Shown: positions 18,383 through 26,361 of the stretch, piece after piece
How the letters are laid out: the number at the start of each line of letters is the position of its first letter
Numbering within the stretch: position 1 is the stretch's first letter
Source of the DNA: DSVZ01 sp037439785
GTDB lineage: Bacteria > Verrucomicrobiota > Verrucomicrobiia > Limisphaerales > J093
Assembly (NCBI GenBank): GCA_037439785.1
Contig: JBBIVJ010000022.1
Span: 1 to 64,000 of the forward strand
DNA: 64,000 nucleotides
Reading direction: 5' to 3'
Notes under the pieces: model-generated
What the model was told of the DNA's origin: nothing
Database searches by the model: none
Seen by the model: the letters and a program-made list of their open reading frames with translations, nothing else
Position numbers and translations under genes: made by a program

Positions 18383-18412
18383 AGCCCCGCCCCCCGCGGC
18401 GGGGCTTTTTTT
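18383..18412 (+). terminator. Rho-independent terminator after skp
   Basis: 9-bp stem AGCCCCGCC / GGCGGGGCT with a 6-nt loop, followed by six further T residues. It lies 26 bp after the skp stop and before the convergent transpeptidase gene, closing the dnaB-bamA-skp unit. Confidence 0.9.
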
Positions 18413-18444
18413 CCCCGCGCGCCGCTTCACGCCCCGCCGGGCAC

Positions 18445-19611
18445 CTACGGCTCGATGTACACCGGCATCCCCGGCCAGACCCGCTTCAACAACCAAACCG
18501 CATCCCAGTTGGCCAGGCGGAAGCAGCCGTGGGACTCGGTTCGCCCCACCTCCTCCGGCCGCGGCGTCCCGTGGATGCCGTAGCCCGGCCGGTCCAGCCC
18601 GATCCACGCCAGCCCCACTGGATTGTTCGGCCCGGGGGGCAGCGTCAGTGGACGATTCAGCCGCCGGGCCTCGGCCGACTCGGGAAACAACGCCGGCTGG
18701 AACGTGTAATTGGGCTCCAGGGCGCCGGTCACCACGGTGAGCCGGCCCAGGGGACGTTTGTCCACGCGCGCGGCGATGCTGCACGGAAAATGCAGCAACA
18801 GGTTGGTCCGGGCGTCGTAACCGGTGAGCGCACGCTCGCCCAGCCAGATGCGCAGGAAGGCCAGCGGCGCGGGAAGTTCCGGCTCGGGCACGTGCGGCAC
18901 GGTCACCGCCAGCCCAGGCCGGGCATGGTCCCAGTCCACTCCCGGATTCAGTTCCCGCACCAGGGCCGGGTGCGCGCGGTGTTCCTCCGCCACCAGCTCC
19001 AGCAAATGGGTGTAGTCCAGCCGGGGCTGTTGGGACTTGCCCAACCAGCTCGGGCTCAGGGGCAGCAGCCGCTCCAGGTCAGGGCGCGTGACCAGCCGCA
19101 CTGTCAGCGCCGGGCTCTCCAGCGTCAACCGCCCCCGCGTGGCGGCATCCAACGCCCCGGTCTCCGGCAGCCGTTCCCGCCGCTGGAAGGCCCGCAACGC
19201 CGCGCGGGTCTGAGGGCCCGGCACACCGTCAATCGGGCCGGAGGAAAACCCCCGCCGGGCCAGGGCCACCTGGGCCTCGAAGACATTGGTCACGGCGCGG
19301 GGATACCCCGCCCACGTCGGGGAAACCGCTTCCGCCGGCGCGGGGCTCTGGCGGGGAGCCGGGACCGGCAAGGGCAGGACGGCGGCGGAAGCCGGGCGCG
19401 GCTCCGTGGCCGGACCCTCCGCCCGGGGACTGGCGGGCACCGGCTCAGGGCGGGCGGGGCGGACGAGCGGCGGCGGCACCGGCTGCGAACGGTACAACAC
19501 CCAGCCCACAAAGCTCAGGCCTGCCGCGGCCACGCCCAGTTGGAGCACCATCCGGACCCCGCTCCGGCCGGGCTCCCCGATTCGCCCTCCCACGCGGCTG
19601 CGACGTTTCAT
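18445..19611 (-). CDS. L,D-transpeptidase (YkuD) with peptidoglycan-binding domain
   Basis: 388 residues. An N-terminal membrane anchor (VRMVLQLGVAAAGLSFVGWVLY) precedes a Pro-rich spacer. A PG_binding_1 domain follows (residues ~105-155: VALARRGFSSGPIDGVPGPQ, TRAALRAFQ), then the YkuD catalytic domain. The active site is HGTPRPEEVG...ESHGCFRL, holding the catalytic Cys and conserved His. Such enzymes make 3-3 cross-links in peptidoglycan or attach proteins to it in the periplasm. The region around residues 200-240 also has a LysM-like feel (LNPGVDWDHARPGLAVTVPH). Convergent with skp. Confidence 0.92.
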   Translation of the reverse strand: MKRRSRVGGRIGEPGRSGVRMVLQLGVAAAGLSFVGWVLYRSQPVPPPLVRPARPEPVPASPRAEGPATEPRPASAAVLPLPVPAPRQSPAPAEAVSPTWAGYPRAVTNVFEAQVALARRGFSSGPIDGVPGPQTRAALRAFQRRERLPETGALDAATRGRLTLESPALTVRLVTRPDLERLLPLSPSWLGKSQQPRLDYTHLLELVAEEHRAHPALVRELNPGVDWDHARPGLAVTVPHVPEPELPAPLAFLRIWLGERALTGYDARTNLLLHFPCSIAARVDKRPLGRLTVVTGALEPNYTFQPALFPESAEARRLNRPLTLPPGPNNPVGLAWIGLDRPGYGIHGTPRPEEVGRTESHGCFRLANWDAVWLLKRVWPGMPVYIEP

Positions 19612-19651
19612 GGCCTGCCCACTTCCCCTCCCGCGCCCGGCCGTCCTGCGC

Positions 19652-21004
19652 TCAGCGACGTGAGGCCGGCGGCCCCCACTGTTGGTCGGCGAAGTCCAGA
19701 AACGCCTTCCAATCCTCGGGCGTGGTCGAGTGTTTGCCGGCGCGGATGAAGTAGCCCAGCCGCCCGCCCGCCAGTTGGCCGTTCGGCGGCATCACCGCGG
19801 GCGGCCGCCCCGGCGCGCCCAGCAGCGCGTACACCGGTTCCGCCGCGCGCAGCACCTCGAACTGGCCTGCCGGGTTGGCCCACTGATCCTCGGTGGCGTT
19901 GGACAGCAGGACCGGCCGCGGCGCACACAGGGCGACCAGCGCATGCTGATCAAACGGCAGCCGCTCCGGCGCGTCGTTGAAGCGCTTGAACGCCGCGTTG
20001 AACCAGTGCGGGAACCGGTCGTTGATCTGGCGCACCGACTCCCCCACCCGTCCCCGGCTCGGGGCCGAGCCGCCACAGCCCGCCTGGTGGCACAGGATCA
20101 ACCCGATCCGCTCATCGAACGCCCCGGCCAGCAGGGCGGCCTTGCCGTTGCGGGAATGCCCGAACACTGCCAGGCGCTTCCCATCCACCGCACGATCCGT
20201 CACCAGGTAATCCACCGCCCGCTGCAGGCCCCAGGCCCACGCGGCCAACGTGGCCCAGTCGTACTCGCCCCGGGCGTACCGCTCCGGACAGGCGGGGCAG
20301 CGCTGGTCCCGCCGCGGCCGCCGCAACGCCCCTTCCAGACCGCCCCGCGCGGCAAAGGCGCGCAGGCCCTCCGCCGCGTCCGGCCTGTCCGGCTCGACGT
20401 CGCCATGATAAAACGTGGCCAGCGCGTAGCCCCGCTCCAACACCTGCCGCACATCCCACGACACCGCGTTCCCACCGCGCCCTGCCTCCGTCGCCCGGTG
20501 GTCCGGGCAGCCGGGGCAGGAACGGGGCATCCAGCCGCCGGGCAGGGCGATGGCAGGGTCCCCGAGCACCGCGTGATTGCCGCAGAAGTTCAGGCCCAAA
20601 ATGACCGGCACCGGTCCGCGCCGCTCCTGCGGGGTCACCACCAGCAGATGGATCGCCGGCGTCCCCGGCGGGCCGAAGCTCAGCCGCAGCTCCCGCCAAT
20701 GCGCCCGGCCGTCGAGGGCGTGCGGATTTTCCCCGCGCAGGGTCGCCACCACCCGCTTCGGCGGCGGTGGCAGGTGCCCGTACATGTAGTGCTGGAACAG
20801 CGCCAGCAATTCGGGGCGTCGCTCGCGCCGCCAGACGGACGCGTCCGCCACCCGTCGGCCGTCCCACATCACCAACAGATCGGGCAGCGCCGCCTGCGCG
20901 GGGCAGGCCTCCGGCTCGGGAAACGCCACCCCCGGCCGGGTGGCCGCCCGGGCCGGCGCAACCAGGACCACGACAACCAGCCCGACCCAACACAGCCGTT
21001 TCAT
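19652..21004 (-). CDS. Glucuronoyl esterase-like hydrolase (CE15-type)
   Basis: 450 residues with a signal peptide (LCWVGLVVVVLVAPARAA). The alpha/beta-hydrolase nucleophile elbow is GHSRNGKAALLAGAFDERI, followed by HQAGCGGSAPSRG. CE15 enzymes carry the equivalent GCSRxGK and SGxGG segments. Further support is NDRFPHWFNAAFKRFND, LPFDQHALVALCAPRPVL and the final histidine in RAGKHSTTPEDW. CE15 enzymes split the ester between lignin and glucuronoxylan. The Cys-to-His change in the elbow (GHSR for GCSR) is a difference worth noting. Four CPxCP-like cysteines in the middle may bind metal or form disulfides. ATG 21004 fits the promoter and signal peptide. Confidence 0.78.
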   Translation of the reverse strand: MKRLCWVGLVVVVLVAPARAATRPGVAFPEPEACPAQAALPDLLVMWDGRRVADASVWRRERRPELLALFQHYMYGHLPPPPKRVVATLRGENPHALDGRAHWRELRLSFGPPGTPAIHLLVVTPQERRGPVPVILGLNFCGNHAVLGDPAIALPGGWMPRSCPGCPDHRATEAGRGGNAVSWDVRQVLERGYALATFYHGDVEPDRPDAAEGLRAFAARGGLEGALRRPRRDQRCPACPERYARGEYDWATLAAWAWGLQRAVDYLVTDRAVDGKRLAVFGHSRNGKAALLAGAFDERIGLILCHQAGCGGSAPSRGRVGESVRQINDRFPHWFNAAFKRFNDAPERLPFDQHALVALCAPRPVLLSNATEDQWANPAGQFEVLRAAEPVYALLGAPGRPPAVMPPNGQLAGGRLGYFIRAGKHSTTPEDWKAFLDFADQQWGPPASRR

Positions 21005-21010
21005 GCCGGC

Positions 21011-21039
21011 AAGATGGGGAGCCCGTGGCGGAAAAACAA
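21011..21039 (-). promoter_or_regulatory. Promoter of the CE15-like esterase gene
   Basis: Minus-strand TTGTTT, 17-bp spacer, CATCTT, then 6 bp to the ATG at 21004, implying a leaderless mRNA. Confidence 0.5.
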
Positions 21040-21146
21040 CCTCCCACTCACCGCCGAGCCCGCCCCTCACGAAGCGGAGAAGTGGGCCGCGGGGCAAAAA
21101 GCGTTGCGGGCGGCCGGCGGTTTTCGCACAGTAACGTCCCCACCGC

Positions 21147-21237
21147 GGAGAGGTGGCAGAGTGGTTTAATGCGCACGCCTGGAGAGCGTGAGTGGGCTAA
21201 TACCCCACCGGGAGTTCGAATCTCCCCCTCTCCGCCA
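21147..21237 (+). tRNA. tRNA-Ser(GGA)
   Basis: Acceptor stem GGAGAGG / CCTCTCC with discriminator G and an encoded CCA. The anticodon stem CACGC/GCGTG closes a CTGGAGA loop, giving anticodon GGA at 21181-21183. A long variable arm (AGTGGGCTAATACCCCAC) marks a class II serine tRNA, and the T-loop is GTTCGAATC. Reads UCC and UCU codons. Confidence 0.97.
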
Positions 21238-21274
21238 GCTTCCTTACCTCCTGACCGCGTCAGCTCCCGCCAAC

Positions 21275-23695
21275 TCACGGCCCCAACCCCGCGCGGTACT
21301 TGAACACCCGCAGCGCATCGGTCAGGAAAATGATTTCCGCAAGACCGTCGGCATCCACGTCGCACAACCGCACTGCGTCGCTGCCCCAGTGGTTTTGACG
21401 GCGCGCCAGCAGATGCCCGGCGAGCGGTCGAAGCGCGCGGTTCAGCACGACCAGTTTCGCGTCGTGCTCGAAGACCACGCCGAGCTCGCGGCGGTCGTTG
21501 CCCAACACCTTCTTCAGCGTCTGCGATTGCCAGGCGGCCAGCACGATTTCCGGGCCGCCGCCACGGGTCAGGTTGGTCACGCCGACGATGAAGCCATGCA
21601 CGCCGTCGTAGGCGTCAGGCAGGATTGGGACTGCCTTTACGAGGCGCAGTTCCGCGTCGAAGCGCAGCAACCGGCCGCTGAATTCGGTGGCGAGCACGTC
21701 TATCTTGCCATCTTCGTCCAGGTCGGTCGCCGTGACATCCCGCACCGCGCGCGGGCTTTCCCAGCGCGCCGTCTCGCGGCCGCGCGCGTCCAACCGCAGC
21801 AGCCGGCCAAACTCGCGGTCGCCCTCCTCAGGGACATGGCCGGGCGAATACGCCCACGCATACACCCCGTCGTCGGGAGTCCGCGTCATGGGCGGCGCGA
21901 CCCGGGTTTCGCTAAACACGCCGCCGCCTTCCACCCGCCACAGCAATTCGCCGTCGGTGGAAAAGGCGTAGAGGTAACTGTGGCCGTCGTCCGTGCCGTC
22001 GGACAGCGCGCGGCCGTTGTTGGGGGCATAGGTGCCCAGCAGGATTACCTGCCGACCATCGCCCTCCAGGTCGCGGGGGATGAGTTGCACGATCGCCGGC
22101 GCGATGGCTTGCCGCCACTGCTGCGTCTGGCTCTCGAAATCGTAGCAAATCAGCGCACGCGGTTCGCGGCCGCGGTGCGTGCCGGTGGCCACAAGCAGTT
22201 CCCGCCGCCCGTCGCCGTCCAGGTCGGTCAGCGCCCGGGCGTAAAGACGCGTCCAGTCCTGGCCCCATTGGGGATGCACATCGGTCGTGCTCGGCGCGGT
22301 GAAATGCTTGAGGGCGTATCCGGTGTTGTTCAGGGGCGCCAGCACCGCGGTCGCGCCGTTCGCCCAGCAGGTGAACACGTCGGCAAGGCCGTCGGCGTTC
22401 ACGTCGGCGACCCAATGCGCGGTCACCTCCGGACTGGTGCGGGGTTCATTCCACTGGAATCCCTTCATGGAAATCAATTGTCCCAGGCCGGAAACCACCT
22501 TGATGCCGACAGGCTCGGGGATCACGAAATCCGGCAGCGCGTCCCCGTCCCAGTTTGCCACCAAGGCGCCCGCCCACGAACTGACCTGCGGCGGCGCAAT
22601 CACGCGGTCCAATGAGATTCGCGGCCGGCTGGCGGACCAGGCCCAGACCCCGCCGGCCAGCAGGGCCACTACCGCCGCCACTGCCAGCACGCGCCGGTTG
22701 AATGCCACCCGCCGCAACGCCGGCCCCAGGCGGATCGCTTTCGCACCCAAGGGCGCGCGCCCGCGGGCGACGCGGTCCAAATCCTGCACCACGTCCGCCA
22801 TGTGCGCATAGCGGTCGCGCAGTTCACGGGCCATCGCGTCTTCCGCGATCCGCGCCTGCCCCTCATCCGCCTTCGGGTTCAAGGTGCGGATGGGCGGCGG
22901 CGGCCCGGTGCGGATTTGCGCGAGGATGGCCGCCGAATCCGGCCCCTGGTAAGGCGCGCGGCCGGTGAGCATTTCGTACAGGACCGCGCCGAAGGAATAG
23001 ATGTCGCAGCGCGTGTCCTCGGCCTCGCCACGCGCCACGGCGGGCGACATGTAAGGCGCGGTGCCTTCGCAATGGCCGTGCTCCGGGTGCATCAGGGCGT
23101 CGTTGAACACCGTTCGGGCCAGCCCGAAGTCCGAGACGCGCGGCGCGCCGTCTGCCCCGATCAGGATGTTCGCCGGCTTGAGGTCGCGGTGGATGATGCC
23201 GCGCCGGTGGGCGTGCGCGAGCGCCTCCGCCACGCGCCCGGCGATGGCCAGCGTTTGCTCCCGCGACAGCGGCCGGGCGTTCTCGAGCAACGTGGCCAGG
23301 CTGCCACGCTCGAAATACGGCATCGCGAACCACGGCGCGCCCGCGTGCTCGCCCACCGCCAAAACCGGCACGATGCCCGCGTGGGGCAGTTGCCGCAGGT
23401 GCCGCGCCTCCGCGAGAAAGCGCTGGACGGCGACGGCGTTTCCCACCAGTTCCGCGCGCAGCACTTTGAGCGCGACCAGCGCGGGCGACGCCGGGTCGCG
23501 CGCCAGCAGCACCACCCCCATGCTTCCGCGACCGAGCGGGCGCAGAACCTCGTAACGGTCCAGGCGCCCCACCATTCCGGGCCGTGTAGGCGCGGCCAGT
23601 ACCCCGGGGCTGAGGCATTGGTGCAGCGAATCCGCGAATTGCGAAACAGGGAAGCGGGCGGCTTCCGGGTGAGGCGTTGGAGGCTGGTCAGCCAT
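21275..23695 (-). CDS. Membrane Ser/Thr protein kinase with extracytoplasmic FG-GAP/VCBS domain
   Basis: 806 residues. The kinase domain (about 48-310) has the Gly loop LGRGSMGVV, VALK lysine 77, alpha-C glutamate 96, catalytic HRDLKPAN with Asp 171 and DFG at 189-191. The usual APE/SPE motif reads MSPAVARG, so the structural Glu is replaced. One membrane helix follows (about 336-354). The outer part carries five calcium-loop motifs of the type DxDxDG: DVNADGLAD, DLDGDGRRE, DLEGDGRQV, DLDEDGKID and DVDADGLAE. That is the pattern of an FG-GAP/VCBS beta-propeller, as in integrin-like sensors. It overlaps the upstream helical protein gene by 8 bp, and an ECF sigma factor lies before that, suggesting one signalling unit. 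Confidence 0.92.
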   Translation of the reverse strand: MADQPPTPHPEAARFPVSQFADSLHQCLSPGVLAAPTRPGMVGRLDRYEVLRPLGRGSMGVVLLARDPASPALVALKVLRAELVGNAVAVQRFLAEARHLRQLPHAGIVPVLAVGEHAGAPWFAMPYFERGSLATLLENARPLSREQTLAIAGRVAEALAHAHRRGIIHRDLKPANILIGADGAPRVSDFGLARTVFNDALMHPEHGHCEGTAPYMSPAVARGEAEDTRCDIYSFGAVLYEMLTGRAPYQGPDSAAILAQIRTGPPPPIRTLNPKADEGQARIAEDAMARELRDRYAHMADVVQDLDRVARGRAPLGAKAIRLGPALRRVAFNRRVLAVAAVVALLAGGVWAWSASRPRISLDRVIAPPQVSSWAGALVANWDGDALPDFVIPEPVGIKVVSGLGQLISMKGFQWNEPRTSPEVTAHWVADVNADGLADVFTCWANGATAVLAPLNNTGYALKHFTAPSTTDVHPQWGQDWTRLYARALTDLDGDGRRELLVATGTHRGREPRALICYDFESQTQQWRQAIAPAIVQLIPRDLEGDGRQVILLGTYAPNNGRALSDGTDDGHSYLYAFSTDGELLWRVEGGGVFSETRVAPPMTRTPDDGVYAWAYSPGHVPEEGDREFGRLLRLDARGRETARWESPRAVRDVTATDLDEDGKIDVLATEFSGRLLRFDAELRLVKAVPILPDAYDGVHGFIVGVTNLTRGGGPEIVLAAWQSQTLKKVLGNDRRELGVVFEHDAKLVVLNRALRPLAGHLLARRQNHWGSDAVRLCDVDADGLAEIIFLTDALRVFKYRAGLGP

Positions 23696-24245
23696 GGCGC
23701 GCATCCTGGGCTGGGCCGGATTCAGCCACAACCCGCCGGGCCAGTGCAAGAGTGGCCCGGGTGGCCTTGTCCAGCCACGGCCGTGCCATGGCCCAGTCCA
23801 GGCCGTGCAGGATTTCCGCGTCCGCCAGGTTCGTGATGCGCTCGCCCAACCGGGTCAGCGCCACGGCGAGGGCCAGGTGGTAAAGCGCGCCGGCGAGTTC
23901 CCGGGGTAACGGCGGGTCCGGCGCGCGCAGGCATGCCTTGGCGAAGTCCTTCACCATTTCCAGCGGTTCCAGCGGCGGGACGGGATGTTGCAGGAGGCCG
24001 CGCAGGCTGGCGAGCAACAGGCCTTGCGCGGCGGAAAGATCGCGCAACTCGCGGACCCGGGCAGGTTCCAGGCCGCCCAGGTCGAACTGGAGCGGCGCGG
24101 ACAGGTGGTATTCCCAGGCCGCGGCGAGTTCCTCCGGCCGCCACGGCCGCGCCGCCGCCAGGCCGAGTGCCAGCAACTCGGCAGGCCGGCCGGCGGGCGA
24201 AGACGGCGAAGGCGATGGAGGTTCAGCCGGCAATTCCTTCAACAT
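23688..24245 (-). CDS. Unknown helical protein between ECF sigma factor and kinase
   Basis: 185 residues, predicted almost wholly alpha-helical, with no signal peptide, no membrane segment and no motif I recognise. An N-terminal Pro/Ser lead precedes leucine-rich helices (ELAAAWEYHLSAPLQFDLGG, AAQGLLLASLRGLLQHP, ELAGALYHLALAVALTRLGE). The gene overlaps the kinase gene by 8 bp and follows the sigma gene by 116 bp. Its position suggests a partner that links kinase and sigma factor, perhaps an anti-sigma or phospho-adaptor role. That is inference from context only. Confidence 0.65.
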   Translation of the reverse strand: MLKELPAEPPSPSPSSPAGRPAELLALGLAAARPWRPEELAAAWEYHLSAPLQFDLGGLEPARVRELRDLSAAQGLLLASLRGLLQHPVPPLEPLEMVKDFAKACLRAPDPPLPRELAGALYHLALAVALTRLGERITNLADAEILHGLDWAMARPWLDKATRATLALARRVVAESGPAQDARHG

Positions 24246-24361
24246 GTACGGCGGCGCGGCGGCCTTCCTGCTAAATACAATCGCCGCACATGGTCAGCGA
24301 AAAGCCCGCATTCAGGGGGCGAGCGCCGCGAGTCCCGAACCTTCGCCGCAGCACCGCGGCC

Positions 24362-25108
24362 TCACCGTGACAGCACGGCCATCAATTCGCGCAATTCGGC
24401 GTCCACGTCCGCGTTGTTTTCTGCGTAGCGCGCCACCACGTCGCGCAGGATTTTCCCAAACTGCCGCTTGGCCGTGATGATCGCGTTGCTGGCCTGGCGT
24501 GCGCTCTCGAACCCGTGCCGCCGCGCGATTTCCTCATCGCCGGGCCGCGCCACGCCGTCCTTCAGGGGCGCCAGCACCGCGTCGTGAAACGCGCCCCAGG
24601 TGTCGCGGCGGTCCTTGGACTCGTAAAACCGGCGCGTCTCCGCCTCGGCCTCGGCCAGCACCGTCAGGGCCCATTCGCGGTCGAACGGATCGCTGCCGTT
24701 GGGCGCGGGGTGGCGCTCCCCCGCTTCGGGAGCCTCGTCCAACGCCACCCACCCGCCGGCGGGCCGGCGTCGGGCGCAATCACGGGCGCGCAATTCGTCC
24801 TTCACGTAGTTGTCCAGGACGTTCAGCAGGAAGGTGCGGAAACGGCCGCGGGCGCGGTCCGCCCGGCCCAGGCACTGGCGGGCGAGGACGTTGCGGAAGA
24901 TGAAGCCCTGGAGGAGGTCTTCCGCCGCCTCGCACGGGAGCCGGAAACGGAACTCCACGTGGGCCAGCAGCGGCGCGTAATACCGGGCGAGCAGGCGGTG
25001 GAGCGCGCCCTCGCCGGCCTGCTGCTCCGGCAACGTGGCCTGAAAAATGAGCGACCAGTGGGTGGAAGGATACCCCGGCGTGTCCCGCGATTCAGCCACA
25101 ATGCCCAT
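24362..25108 (-). CDS. ECF-type RNA polymerase sigma factor
   Basis: 248 residues. Region 2 is visible as THWSLIFQAT...ALHRLLARYYAPLLAHVEFRF, then AEDLLQGFIFRNV and RGRFRTFLLNVLDNYVKDE. A longer middle stretch follows, then region 4 (EEIARRHGFESARQASNAIITAKRQFGKILRD), the promoter -35-binding helix-turn-helix. The STHWSLI start and DLLQGFI segment are typical of sigma factors in Planctomycetes and Verrucomicrobia encoded with Ser/Thr kinases. ATG 25108 is chosen because AAGG lies 4 bp upstream and similarity begins there. Likely activated by the kinase downstream rather than by a classical transmembrane anti-sigma factor, none of which is seen. Confidence 0.88.
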   Translation of the reverse strand: MGIVAESRDTPGYPSTHWSLIFQATLPEQQAGEGALHRLLARYYAPLLAHVEFRFRLPCEAAEDLLQGFIFRNVLARQCLGRADRARGRFRTFLLNVLDNYVKDELRARDCARRRPAGGWVALDEAPEAGERHPAPNGSDPFDREWALTVLAEAEAETRRFYESKDRRDTWGAFHDAVLAPLKDGVARPGDEEIARRHGFESARQASNAIITAKRQFGKILRDVVARYAENNADVDAELRELMAVLSR

Positions 25109-25156
25109 AAACCTTGCTTGGCCTTGCAGGAAACCGCAGGCGGGGCCGTAAAGCAA

Positions 25157-25581
25157 GTGCCAACCACCGGAGCGCCAACCAGGCTTCCCGGATCAGCGGT
25201 ACGGGTCCGAAGTCTCGACGGAGTTGAAGAATTGGAACCCGGTGGGTGAACTGAGCACCTCCACCACCGGCCGGTCGCCCGTGTGGTCCACGGGCCACGA
25301 AGGGTCTGGGCGATTCTGCCGCTTAAGATTTGGACCTTGACGCAGGGTGGGCGTTGGGGAAGGGCATCCGCCGCCACGTACGCGTGGCGGCGGATTGTTT
25401 TGGGGGACTGTCCCGACGGAGCAGAATAATCGCGGAGGCACCGCCAGCAAGTCTGCATCGGCTCGCTGGAATGGAATGGCGCGCGACGGTGCCCGGCAAG
25501 TCAGGCAATCTGTGCCGACTCGGTACAGGCCTCCGCGGGAGGGGCCTCGACTCGGCCCGGTTCCGGCCCGCCTCCCGGATT
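25157..25581. other. Gene-free stretch with a strong hairpin
   Basis: No convincing gene in about 425 bp between the sigma factor and the FHA gene. It holds a 13-bp perfect inverted repeat at 25366-25395 (ATCCGCCGCCACG / CGTGGCGGCGGAT, loop TACG), followed on the plus strand by TGTTTTG. The sequence after it (about 25400-25500) is richer in A and T than its surroundings. The hairpin could be a terminator for plus-strand transcription, but no plus-strand gene ends here. The stretch may contain the promoter of the sigma-kinase unit or a small RNA; I cannot tell which. Confidence 0.5.
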
Positions 25582-26199
25582 TCAGCCCCCGCGCGGCGGT
25601 GGGCGCCGGAAGTCGAACGCCCGCTTGAACGCCCGGACCATCCGGTCCCGCCAGGTGTCGGCTTCCGCCCCCGCGCCCCGAGCCCCCAGCGGCTCGCACA
25701 GGTGACTGCACGCCGGACACATCAACCGCAGCGGGCCGCCCGCCACCCGCAACGCGTGGATGCAGGCCGCGCAAAAGGTCCGCTGGCAGTTGGGACAGAC
25801 GTAGTCCGCCGGCAGGTCGCGGTGATTGAGGCAGGCCGGAAGACCTTCGGGGGTGAAGGCCGCCCGGTCGTCCTCGGGGGGGGGCAGTTCAGGAATGGCG
25901 ATGTGCACCGGTGGGATGCTCGCCTGCAGGCGCACCTCGCCCAGTCGCAGTTCCTGGCCGTCGTGCAGCTCGGTTTCGCCGCTCACGGGCTGCTGGTCCA
26001 CCCAGGTGCCGTTGCTCGAGCCCAGGTCCCGCACGGTGACGCCGTAGTCGGTGACGCGGACCTCGCAATGCCAGCCCGAGACGGTGGGGTCCGGGATCAC
26101 CCCCGCACAGTCCGGCGCCCGCCCCAGCACGTGCACGCCCCGCTCCAGGGACAGGCGTAGTCCCGCGCTTTCCCCGTTTTCCACTGTCAGCGTGAGCAT
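25582..26199 (-). CDS. FHA-domain protein with C-terminal zinc-binding cluster
   Basis: 205 residues. The N-terminal FHA domain (about 1-95) has the phosphothreonine-binding residues VLGRAPDC, SGWHCEV and LGSSNGTWV. The second half has a Cys/His cluster CLNHRDLPADYVCPNCQRTF, then CAACIHAL and CPACSHLC. This resembles a B-box or rhomboid-associated zinc finger. Such proteins read phosphorylated Ser/Thr-kinase substrates, and a Ser/Thr kinase is encoded 2 kb downstream on the same strand. No membrane segment. Divergent from radC. Confidence 0.88.
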   Translation of the reverse strand: MLTLTVENGESAGLRLSLERGVHVLGRAPDCAGVIPDPTVSGWHCEVRVTDYGVTVRDLGSSNGTWVDQQPVSGETELHDGQELRLGEVRLQASIPPVHIAIPELPPPEDDRAAFTPEGLPACLNHRDLPADYVCPNCQRTFCAACIHALRVAGGPLRLMCPACSHLCEPLGARGAGAEADTWRDRMVRAFKRAFDFRRPPPRGG

Positions 26200-26326
26200 G
26201 GCCTGGGTTGCAAGTTCAGATTCAAACTACCCGCGGCGGTGCCGCAAGGCGATTCCGAAACCGCGCGGCCCGCCGCATTGAATTCGCCCAGCCACGCGGT
26301 CCCCTGTCCGTCCTGCGCTTTCGCGT

Positions 26327-26355
26327 TTGCGGGCCGCCGGGCGGCCCGGCACGAT
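26327..26355 (+). promoter_or_regulatory. radC promoter candidate
   Basis: TTGCGG, 17-bp spacer, CACGAT, then 6 bp to the ATG at 26362. The -10 is poor, but the spacing matches the leaderless pattern seen elsewhere. Confidence 0.35.
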
Positions 26356-26361
26356 GCCGGC

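Noticed and set aside
25193..25774. A 193-codon minus-strand gene overlapping the FHA gene
   Set aside because: Arg/Pro/Gly-biased, no start context, overlaps a well-supported FHA gene in another frame.
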